Part shown: piece by piece, positions 34,826 to 45,975 of the stretch
How the letters are laid out: every line of letters begins with the position of its first letter
How positions within the stretch are numbered: position 1 is the stretch's first letter
From: Microcystis aeruginosa NIES-4325
GTDB lineage: Bacteria; Cyanobacteriota; Cyanobacteriia; Cyanobacteriales; Microcystaceae
NCBI RefSeq assembly: GCF_008974145.1
Contig: NZ_BJKP01000007.1
Location: 62,001-126,000, forward strand
Length of the DNA: 64,000 bases
Reading direction: 5' to 3'
Translations under genes and position numbers: made by a program
Notes under the pieces: model-generated
Told to the model about the DNA's origin: nothing
The model's database searches: none
Seen by the model: the letters and a program-made list of their open reading frames with translations, nothing else

Positions 34826-35104
34826 TCAGATGATCGTAGAACTTGGCGGTTTAGTTAGCGGGACACCGCCTAAAGTCTCTATTTGTGCTAAAGTATGGCC
34901 AGAGATGGGGTAAAATCGAATACTATCCTCGTTTTCTTTGATTTGCTTTTGCAGGCGTTCTCTTAACTGATTGTATAGAGATTTGCTTAAAACACACTCG
35001 AAAACTGAATACTGAACCCGTTGGCCGTATCCTTCTAGTAAATCAGCCACTTTTTTACGTCTTTTATTGCAGGGAATATCATAGGCGATGACATAAAATA
35101 ACAT
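34826..35104 (-). CDS. cas2: CRISPR-associated endoribonuclease Cas2
   Basis: Cas2 dimers bind two Cas1 dimers to form the spacer integration complex. The 92-residue protein starts MLFYVIAYDIPCNKRRKKVADLLEGYG with the family aspartate in AYDIP, followed by RVQYSVFECVLSKSLYNQLRERL and the C-terminal DSIRFYPISGHTLAQIETLGG. It follows cas1 by 2 bases, so the two are co-transcribed. Confidence 0.96.
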   Translation of the reverse strand: MLFYVIAYDIPCNKRRKKVADLLEGYGQRVQYSVFECVLSKSLYNQLRERLQKQIKENEDSIRFYPISGHTLAQIETLGGVPLTKPPSSTII

Positions 35105-35106
35105 GA

Positions 35107-36099
35107 TTAACGGATCAAATAAGGCTGATACCCATTACTGGGGGAATAAACAAAGGATTTAAAGCATTTAACCTGTTGGTATAACAAATCCCAGCGCGGT
35201 TGTTTTTCCTCCTCGCCGGATTGTAGTTCTTCTTCCATTCGCTGAACAAAAGCTCTTAACATTTTTTTTCGCCCGGAACTATTTAAATAACAGCCACCAT
35301 TTCGATAGTCAAAATCTTCTAGAACACTGATCACATTTCGATTAACAAGATACAACATCAAAGAATCGATAATCGGTGCGCGAAATTCCTCGATTAAATC
35401 AGAAGCTAAGGCAGCGTGACGTTCCGAACTATGATGCAAACAAGCATCATAAGGATCGAGTCCTTGAAGCTCGATTAAAGCCAGCAAATGGTTCCATAGT
35501 ACCTGATAACCGAAACTCAAAATCGCATTGACCGGATTACCCGGAGGACGACGGGAACGACCTAAAAAGGTGAAATCAGGATTGATCAAACAGTCTCCCA
35601 ACGCCGAAAAATAACTGTGGGCTGCCGCTCCCTCAAAACCGATCAGACGATCAATACTCTGGGCCTTGGCCGACTGTTCGATCAGATACTCGATACTTTG
35701 AATCGAGCGAGCCATATTATCCGTTCCCCTTTTCCTCTGTTGTCGGAGCAGAATAACCCGACTATTTTTTAATTTCGCCCCCACGATCGTCCTGGCTACT
35801 ATTAATCGATCGCTCGCGCTCAACTGCTGCTGGTAACGACTTAGATAACGATAACCCCGCTCGATCGAGATCGAGCGCCCGTAACAATAACCCATGCGTG
35901 ACAGATAAACGATCGGGATATTTTTCCGTAAACAAGCGCGGATCGCCTCGGTAGTCATCTGAGACTTGCCAAAAATCAAAACCTGTTCCACCAGAGGTAA
36001 TTGTACCGACCCTAGAACCTGCCCTTCTCGCTTAACCAGCAGGTTTTCCCCCTTGACAGACACATAACAACCCTGTTGGGAAACATACAGACATCTCAT
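35107..36099 (-). CDS. cas1: CRISPR-associated endonuclease Cas1
   Basis: The integrase that inserts new spacers at the leader end. The 330-residue protein has the N-terminal beta domain (MRCLYVSQQGCYVSVKGENLLVKREG), LVEQVLIFGKSQMTTEAIRACL, and the all-helical catalytic domain with LIGFEGAAAHSYFSALG (glutamate), LHHSSERHAALASDLIEEFRAPIID (histidine and the ExxxP-type glutamate/aspartate). No reverse transcriptase or Cas6 domain is fused to it. It is the second gene of a minus-strand operon: csx18-like, cas1, cas2. Confidence 0.97.
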   Translation of the reverse strand: MRCLYVSQQGCYVSVKGENLLVKREGQVLGSVQLPLVEQVLIFGKSQMTTEAIRACLRKNIPIVYLSRMGYCYGRSISIERGYRYLSRYQQQLSASDRLIVARTIVGAKLKNSRVILLRQQRKRGTDNMARSIQSIEYLIEQSAKAQSIDRLIGFEGAAAHSYFSALGDCLINPDFTFLGRSRRPPGNPVNAILSFGYQVLWNHLLALIELQGLDPYDACLHHSSERHAALASDLIEEFRAPIIDSLMLYLVNRNVISVLEDFDYRNGGCYLNSSGRKKMLRAFVQRMEEELQSGEEEKQPRWDLLYQQVKCFKSFVYSPSNGYQPYLIR

Positions 36100-36112
36100 C
36101 TGGATACCTCCC

Positions 36113-36391
36113 TCACTCGTCCCGTCTTCTTTCGATCGAGCGATTGGCTTCTCGATGGGTGAGTCTGTATGTTCCTCTGATACTATCCGGTAATCGATCT
36201 TGCCAGAGCCAGATCACCACTCGATCGCCGAGAGAAACAACGATAAATGTGGAAAGCGTGATCAGGGCCGTGTTCACAATCACCGCCAGTAATCCTAAAG
36301 GTGCAATTAAGAGGATAATCAGCGTAATTGTTCCATTAACTCCCGATACCGTACAATTCCGAATGAAAGCACTCCTTTTGGATATATACAT
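36113..36391 (-). CDS. Small CRISPR-associated membrane protein (Csx18-like)
   Basis: A 92-residue protein with two predicted membrane helices (about 20-36 GTITLIILLIAPLGLLAVIV and 40-62 ALITLSTFIVVSLGDRVVIWLW), a short basic N-terminus and a positively charged, Arg-rich tail (LTHREANRSIERRRDE). It starts 13 bases before cas1 in the same direction, so it is part of the adaptation operon. In size, position and topology it fits what is called Csx18 in cyanobacterial type III loci; I make that link from memory. Its function is not established. Membrane location suggests signalling or anchoring of the system. Confidence 0.7.
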   Translation of the reverse strand: MYISKRSAFIRNCTVSGVNGTITLIILLIAPLGLLAVIVNTALITLSTFIVVSLGDRVVIWLWQDRLPDSIRGTYRLTHREANRSIERRRDE

Positions 36392-36562
36392 AACCTTTTT
36401 TTCCTAGATAGAGAGCGACAGTCCCTACCAAGATAGCCCTAAATATCTCTTCAATACCCTAAAAAGCCAATAATTTAACCCCTCGATCGATCAGCTAATT
36501 TTTCCAGTCCTGATCGGATTTTCTAGCCCTCGGGGTGAAGTAAATTTATATCGGCTTTCCCC

Positions 36563-36590
36563 TTGACTGAACCGATTGCATCTGTATGAC
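36563..36590 (+). promoter_or_regulatory. possible promoter of the WYL regulator gene
   Basis: TTGACT (36563-36568) and TATGAC (36585-36590) are separated by 16 bases, about 100 bases upstream of the ATG at 36691. The 299-bp gap 36392-36690 between the divergent operons should contain control sites for both; nothing else stands out apart from the T-rich A-tract near 36402 and GATCGATC repeats near 36483. Confidence 0.3.
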
Positions 36591-36690
36591 TCTAAATCCA
36601 GTTATTAAAAACTGATTATTTATTCCCCTTGCCTTTTGCCCCCTGCCTTTTGCCTCTCCTCATAACTAGCCTGTACTCAACGGATTTAGT

Positions 36691-37944
36691 ATGACTCAGC
36701 CCCCCAAATCCCCTAGGGAAAGAACACTGCGTGAACGAGATAGTCGCGAATTCCAGCGACTTATGCTCCTGATCGCCACCCTCGTCCGACACCCCGGAGT
36801 CGGTTATCAAACCCTCGATCCCTCGGAAAATTACCATTCGGGGAAAGATCACAACGCATTAACAGAAGTACAGGAACGGGTGAGAGAACTCGCCGCCACC
36901 CTCGCCCTCGGTTGGCCCGCGGAATATCCCTCCATTGCCACCCTGAGAAAAGACATAACGACCCTACGGGATTACAAAATTCTCGATCGCCACATCTATC
37001 GCTGGGGGTATTATCTCGGCACCGGGGTTATGAGTCCCGACGAACTTAAAATCGCCTTTGATGCACTCCGCTCCCGAGCCCTCTATCAGGGTGATCCGAG
37101 AATCCGTCAGGTCTATCACCAACTCGATCGCCGTCTTCAAGGGTTTACACTCGGATCCCGGGCTGACTTTCTCTATCCCGTCTGGGAACAACTCGATCGA
37201 CCGATCAACTATACCGATCCCGAAGAGATGATGGAACGGGGAGAATATCGCCAAACTTTATACGAGAAAATCGACACCGTAGAACAGGCCATTGTTCGGG
37301 GAGAAGTAATCGAGATCGCCCGACCGATCGATCCCTATCAAAAGAAATTTATCGGGCCCTTCCCGATCTATCCCCTCCAGTTAATTTACCGTGACATTGG
37401 CTGGTATCTCCTCTACGAAACCTATGCCGAGGGCTGTCTGGCCATCGGCCGACTCAATCGTTTCGCCGGTCATTGTCGAATCCTCCCAGAACCCTCTCGC
37501 TCCCTCGAAGAACAGCGCCACAGCCTCAATAACGCCCACAAACTGATTAAAAATGGCTGGGGCTTGAATTTGGGGGATTTAGCAGCGCAAAAATTGGAAT
37601 TAGCGGCACAATTAACCCTAATTACCGTTAAAGTTCGCTTTTTTCATCCTGTGAGTTACTTTATCCAGGAGGGAGAAGCGCGTCACCCCCGGCAGAAGTT
37701 GACAAATCCCCAGATCGACCCGCAGACGAAAATCCTTAAGTCGATCGACTACCACATCGCTCTCCCGTCCCGTTCCCTGGAAGAATTCCTCTGGTGGGTA
37801 CAGCGCTATCTCGAACAGGCCCAGATTCTCTCTCCCCCAGAAATGGCGGAAAAACACCGGCGATCGGCGGAAATGTTGGTCGATCGATATTCTCCCCCAA
37901 AAGATGATAATCATAGTAAAAAATTCATACCACCAGAAACTTAG
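36691..37944 (+). CDS. WYL-domain CRISPR-associated regulator (TIGR03985-like)
   Basis: A 417-residue protein with an N-terminal helix-turn-helix region (LMLLIATLVRHPGVGYQTL and VQERVRELAATLALGWPAEYPSIATLRKDITTLRDYKIL, a winged helix with the recognition helix SIATLRKDI), followed by a WYL domain (about 215-300; LQLIYRDIGWYLLYETY) and a C-terminal WCX-like part ending SLEEFLWWVQRYLEQAQIL. I associate it with the TIGR03985 family found near cyanobacterial cas genes. It is divergent from the cas1 operon and upstream of cmr2, well placed to control both. WYL domains often bind nucleic-acid-derived ligands. The last codons are duplicated near 33371. Confidence 0.85.
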   Translation: MTQPPKSPRERTLRERDSREFQRLMLLIATLVRHPGVGYQTLDPSENYHSGKDHNALTEVQERVRELAATLALGWPAEYPSIATLRKDITTLRDYKILDRHIYRWGYYLGTGVMSPDELKIAFDALRSRALYQGDPRIRQVYHQLDRRLQGFTLGSRADFLYPVWEQLDRPINYTDPEEMMERGEYRQTLYEKIDTVEQAIVRGEVIEIARPIDPYQKKFIGPFPIYPLQLIYRDIGWYLLYETYAEGCLAIGRLNRFAGHCRILPEPSRSLEEQRHSLNNAHKLIKNGWGLNLGDLAAQKLELAAQLTLITVKVRFFHPVSYFIQEGEARHPRQKLTNPQIDPQTKILKSIDYHIALPSRSLEEFLWWVQRYLEQAQILSPPEMAEKHRRSAEMLVDRYSPPKDDNHSKKFIPPET

Positions 37945-38062
37945 ACAGGATCAGCTTTTGAAGCTTTTTAGAAAAATCTTCAAAATATCGTGTTATCTCT
38001 AGCGGTTTCTAGTGCATATTGAATATAGTGGGAACATCAGTCAGCAAGGAGTTGAGGCGTTT

Positions 38063-42195
<4,133 letters not shown>

Positions 42196-42201
42196 TTAAT
42201 C

Positions 42202-42981
42202 ATGAACTTAATTCACTTTTATCTACTTTCTCCCCTACACACCGGAGGAACCACTCAAGAGGGTAATCTAGTGGGTATTGCTCGTGAATCCCATACCACT
42301 TTACCCTATGTTCCCTCCAGTACAATTCGCGGGAAAATCCGTTCTTTAGCTACCGAAGAAAACCTAAAATTTAAGTTATTCGGTAATGAAATCGATAAAG
42401 GTGCAGAAAACTTGGAACAGGGAGACATCTGGATAGGAGATGGTTCGATTCTCTGGTTGCCCATTCCTTCCCTTAGTCACGGTGTTATCTGGATCACTTC
42501 TCCTTTACTTTTTCGTCGTTGGACAAGATTAACTAATCCTAGCCTGACAATTCCCCCCGAATATAGCTGTAGTTTTAAAAAGGCCACCACCAACGTCTAT
42601 CTCAAGGATGCCATTCTCAAGGTCGATGATCTAAAAGACTGGTCAAATTGGCAAAGTTTTATTCCTCAAAACTCTGTCAGCAGTGGCATTAATAAAGTCT
42701 TAGTATTACCCGATCAGCATTGCACGACTCTAATTCAAATGAGTTTATGGAGACAAGTTAAAATTAAATTAGATGAGCATAAATCCGTCGATGGAGGATT
42801 TCGTTATGAAGAAGCTATTCCCCCCGACACCTTAATGTATTTTCCTTGGGGTATTACCTCTCAAGCTAATGGAACCAGACAACAATCCCAAACTGATTTT
42901 AAACAGTTATTAGCAGATAATGACATTCTACAAATCGGCGGACAGGAAAGTTTAGGACGTGGTTTTGTGCAACAATGGTAG
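42202..42981 (+). CDS. cmr4: Type III-B Cmr4 (Cas7-type backbone)
   Basis: The repeated backbone subunit that lines the crRNA and cuts target RNA at 6-nt intervals. The 259-residue RAMP protein opens MNLIHFYLLSPLHTGGTTQEGNLVGIARESHTTLPYVPSSTIRGKIRS, with the expected glycine-rich and catalytic-loop region. The C-terminal QIGGQESLGRGFVQQW carries the G-rich RAMP loop. It is followed after 9 bases by the Uma2 gene instead of cmr5. Confidence 0.94.
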   Translation: MNLIHFYLLSPLHTGGTTQEGNLVGIARESHTTLPYVPSSTIRGKIRSLATEENLKFKLFGNEIDKGAENLEQGDIWIGDGSILWLPIPSLSHGVIWITSPLLFRRWTRLTNPSLTIPPEYSCSFKKATTNVYLKDAILKVDDLKDWSNWQSFIPQNSVSSGINKVLVLPDQHCTTLIQMSLWRQVKIKLDEHKSVDGGFRYEEAIPPDTLMYFPWGITSQANGTRQQSQTDFKQLLADNDILQIGGQESLGRGFVQQW

Positions 42982-42990
42982 AGGTAATTT

Positions 42991-43554
42991 ATGACAGCTA
43001 ATCTTGCCCTAGCTAAATGGTCAGTGGTCGATTATCATCGCATGATTGCGGCGGGAATTTTAATCGATCGGCGTGTAGAATTACTGAATGGAGATATTCT
43101 CGAAATGAGTCCAGAAGGCCCCTTACATAAAGACAGTGGAGAAGGATTAGCTAACTTTCTCGGTCAACGTCTCAAGGATAAAGCATGGGTAAGAGAAGTT
43201 GGATCCATTACCCTAGAAAACTCGGAACCTGAACCGGATATTGCTGTAGTTTTTCCCCCTCGTTCTCGCTATCGAGATCATCATCCCTATGCTGATGAAA
43301 TTTTTTGGTTAATCGAAATTTCCGACTCAACTCTCAGTCAAGACTTAACCGAAAAAAAACGCATCTATGCCGAAGCTAGTATTGCAGAATATTGGGTAGT
43401 TGCCATCAAAAATCGAGATATTTATGTTTTCCGTCAACCCATAAATTCTGATTATCAATATCAAGAAAAATTTAGTACAGGAACTTTATCTGCTGTTGCA
43501 TTTCCCGATATTGTTATCTCTCTTGATGCCCTTTGGTCAGGTAATATTTTTTAA
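42991..43554 (+). CDS. Uma2-family (DUF820) PD-(D/E)xK nuclease within the cmr operon
   Basis: A 187-residue Uma2 protein. Motifs: YHRMIAAGILIDRRVELLNGDILEMSPEGPLHKD, PEPDIAVVFPP (active-site Asp), FWLIEISDSTLSQDLTEKKRIYAEASIAEYWVV (Glu and Lys). Uma2 proteins are very abundant in cyanobacteria and usually stand alone; their role is not known. Here the gene is placed between cmr4 and cmr5 with gaps of 9 and 20 bases and the same orientation, so it is transcribed with them. It may have been inserted without breaking the operon or may have become a helper nuclease. Confidence 0.9.
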   Translation: MTANLALAKWSVVDYHRMIAAGILIDRRVELLNGDILEMSPEGPLHKDSGEGLANFLGQRLKDKAWVREVGSITLENSEPEPDIAVVFPPRSRYRDHHPYADEIFWLIEISDSTLSQDLTEKKRIYAEASIAEYWVVAIKNRDIYVFRQPINSDYQYQEKFSTGTLSAVAFPDIVISLDALWSGNIF

Positions 43555-43574
43555 CTTTTGGAGCCAAAATAACC

Positions 43575-43964
43575 ATGACATTCGACCCTAGAACGATTAG
43601 CAATCCCGTATTCACTGCCTTGCAAGAATTGTCCTCAACTACTCTTGATAATAGTCGCCGCAAAGAACAAAAAAATCAAGCTCTTGAACTTTATACCTAT
43701 CTTTCTACTTCGGGAATGATGCGCCTAAAAGCCGAAGAAACTGCCCTCAATCAAGAAGGAAAAAAACAGGTGGTTAAAAAGTATTTTCAATGCCTAGAAA
43801 AGTTATCTAAAAGAGATAATCTTTCTAATTCTCAAGGATTAACTACTCTTAAGGATTTATCTACCGATGATTATCTAGGATTAACGGGTTTAGGCTTGGA
43901 AATCGCCCAAGAATTTAGCTTCTGGGCTAATGCCATCTATTCCGATGTGGAAAGTGAGGACTAG
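43575..43964 (+). CDS. cmr5: Type III-B Cmr5 small subunit
   Basis: The small helical subunit that stacks beside Cmr4 in the complex. The 129-residue protein is alpha-helical with NSRRKEQKNQALELYTYLSTSGMMRLKAEETALNQEGKKQVVKKYFQCLEKL and ends LTGLGLEIAQEFSFWANAIYS. Size, helical content and position after cmr4 fit Cmr5. A 63-base gap with GAAAGGAAA precedes the next gene. Confidence 0.88.
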   Translation: MTFDPRTISNPVFTALQELSSTTLDNSRRKEQKNQALELYTYLSTSGMMRLKAEETALNQEGKKQVVKKYFQCLEKLSKRDNLSNSQGLTTLKDLSTDDYLGLTGLGLEIAQEFSFWANAIYSDVESED

Positions 43965-44027
43965 CTCAGGTAAATTGTCACCACAGTTTTTATAATTCAT
44001 TGAACTAGAAAGGAAATTATAATTATT

Positions 44028-45971
44028 ATGTCCCATAGCCCCTTACCACGTCCTAATCCCCCTCAAAAACCCACCCTAAAAAATCAAGCTATAAAACCCA
44101 CAAATAATCACCAACCCCCCCAACAGCCTCCTAGGGGTGGCGGCGGCAATAATAACGGCGGTGGCGGCAATAACAATCCTCCTCAACCCTCACCGTGGTT
44201 AAACCCCGAAAACCAACCTCAACCCGACCAATCAGCCAGTTTTGTCGAATATCTCCGTTGGATGCGTGCTGCTGACTATCCACACAAAGATGCGACTAAA
44301 ACCCAAATTCTGCAAAAAGCCCAAGAAAATGCTAACTATACTCAGCGTCTTGAGCAACTCCATCGGCGTATCCAACTGTTAGCGAGAGACGGAATCGCTT
44401 TTCCAGTCAAATCCACTTGGCGTATTCGTGTCGGTGGTCATCGCGGACCGGAAAGTATTCTTTTACCTGCCTTTGATGCCCTCGGAATGCCCTATATTCC
44501 ATCTAGTACATTGCGGGGTGTTGCCAGAACCCAAGCCATCCGAGAAATCATGGCGGCAAATAATCTGGAATGGAAAGACGCGGAAAAAGAAATCGCTCCC
44601 TATTTCGGTGATATAAACGCCAAAGAGGAAAAAAATAAAACGGGTAAAGTTGTCTTTTTCGATGCCTATCCTTTACCTTCTAAAAACGGGGGGTTAGAAA
44701 TGGACATGGCTAATAATATTTGGTCATGGAAAGATGATTCTATGGAATATTCTCCTAGCCCCAATTATTTTTTCTCTCTCAAAGAATCAACTTTTTTAAT
44801 TGGTTTACGTCTAAGTAGCCAGTGCCAAGATAAAAATATCCTAGAAAAAGCAAAAAAATGGTTAATTAACGGCTTGCAATATGGTATAGGCTCCCAAGTC
44901 AATACAGGTTATGGACAATTAATCTTATCTGGAAACAACCCAAGATTAGAATCGGAATTTTATCGATTGGATTTTGAGCTAGAAGGTCAATTAATTCATG
45001 GTTATCAACGATTCACCCAATGGCAATGGAATTACCGACGCAATGAATGGCAAATGCGCGGCGCACCGGTCGCGGAAGTTCGTCCGACAGGCTTTAAATC
45101 GATGATGCGATACTGGTTTCGTGTTTTTGTATCCGGAGTTTTACCTATTAACGAAGTTCAAGAGATTGAAGCTGAATTATTTGGAGGTATTAATCCTAAA
45201 AAATACGGTTATCTGCGAGTCAATATTCTTGAGGGTAAAGTTACCCAAAGAGAACCTCGGCCTAATGCTCAGGGTAAAAATGATCCCTGTGGTGAACAGC
45301 AGGGAACTTTAGTCTTATCTTTGTCTTCCGAAACTCCAAAAGATAAACAAGAAGCTGTCAAAAAATTAGCTAAATATTTGACTTGGTTTTTAGCTAATAT
45401 GGGTGGTCTTGGTCAAGGTGCGAGAAGACCTATTTATTCTCGCAAAAGTCGTGAACGCGCCCCCTGGTTCCGTGGCTCTACATTTTGTATTGACAGTGAA
45501 GAAGATTTTTGGGCAATTCCCGATGATGTGCAGGAATTTAAACAACAATTTCAGCAAAGATTGCGAGATTTTTATAAATCTTTAAATCAAGTTACTGGCA
45601 CTAATATAAACTCTAATAATTTAAGGATAGCTGGTCAAGTTTCTCAAAGTAATTGGATTGATGCGGCCGATAGTAATTGTCAAATTTTTGTCTGTGCGGG
45701 AAATGAACAAAGAGGTAAACCCCATGCTTTAGCGATTCTTCACAGTGATACTTTGAAAATTACCAGTAACAATGGTCAAAAAGAATATGATGGTAATCTC
45801 TGTGGTAAAGTCATTGGTGGAGCTAAACCTTCTCCTGTGTGGATTGCTGATTTAGGAGATTACCAGATAGTTACTGTATTCGGTGCTAATCTGAATCCCC
45901 GTCAAGAGTTTATTAGGCAATTAAGAAGTAATACAAGTCCTCAAAATTTTGCTCAAATATTCCCTTTATAA
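44028..45971 (+). CDS. Cmr6-Cmr1 fusion protein
   Basis: A 647-residue protein that joins two RAMP subunits. Residues 1-70 are a low-complexity Pro/Gln/Gly/Asn linker (GGGGNNNGGGGNNN). Residues about 70-310 match Cmr6: GHRGPESILLPAFDALGMPYIPSSTLRGVARTQ and NGLQYGIGSQVNTGYGQL. Residues about 320-500 match Cmr1: VRPTGFKSMMRYWFRVF (about 351-367), EAELFGGINPKKYGYLRV and NMGGLGQGARRPIYS. The remaining part could complete the Cmr1 fold. No separate cmr1 exists in the operon, which supports the fusion reading. In the Cmr complex Cmr6 and Cmr1 are neighbours at the 3' end of crRNA, so a fusion is structurally sensible. Confidence 0.85.
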   Translation: MSHSPLPRPNPPQKPTLKNQAIKPTNNHQPPQQPPRGGGGNNNGGGGNNNPPQPSPWLNPENQPQPDQSASFVEYLRWMRAADYPHKDATKTQILQKAQENANYTQRLEQLHRRIQLLARDGIAFPVKSTWRIRVGGHRGPESILLPAFDALGMPYIPSSTLRGVARTQAIREIMAANNLEWKDAEKEIAPYFGDINAKEEKNKTGKVVFFDAYPLPSKNGGLEMDMANNIWSWKDDSMEYSPSPNYFFSLKESTFLIGLRLSSQCQDKNILEKAKKWLINGLQYGIGSQVNTGYGQLILSGNNPRLESEFYRLDFELEGQLIHGYQRFTQWQWNYRRNEWQMRGAPVAEVRPTGFKSMMRYWFRVFVSGVLPINEVQEIEAELFGGINPKKYGYLRVNILEGKVTQREPRPNAQGKNDPCGEQQGTLVLSLSSETPKDKQEAVKKLAKYLTWFLANMGGLGQGARRPIYSRKSRERAPWFRGSTFCIDSEEDFWAIPDDVQEFKQQFQQRLRDFYKSLNQVTGTNINSNNLRIAGQVSQSNWIDAADSNCQIFVCAGNEQRGKPHALAILHSDTLKITSNNGQKEYDGNLCGKVIGGAKPSPVWIADLGDYQIVTVFGANLNPRQEFIRQLRSNTSPQNFAQIFPL

Positions 45972-45975
45972 TCTC

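Noticed and set aside
35107-36099. Cas1 fused to reverse transcriptase or Cas6
   Set aside because: The protein has the normal 330-residue Cas1 length and begins with the Cas1 beta domain; there is no room for another domain.
42991-43554. Uma2 gene as a possible cas6 substitute
   Set aside because: The motifs are of the PD-(D/E)xK type, not the ferredoxin-like RAMP fold of Cas6; no evidence for crRNA processing.
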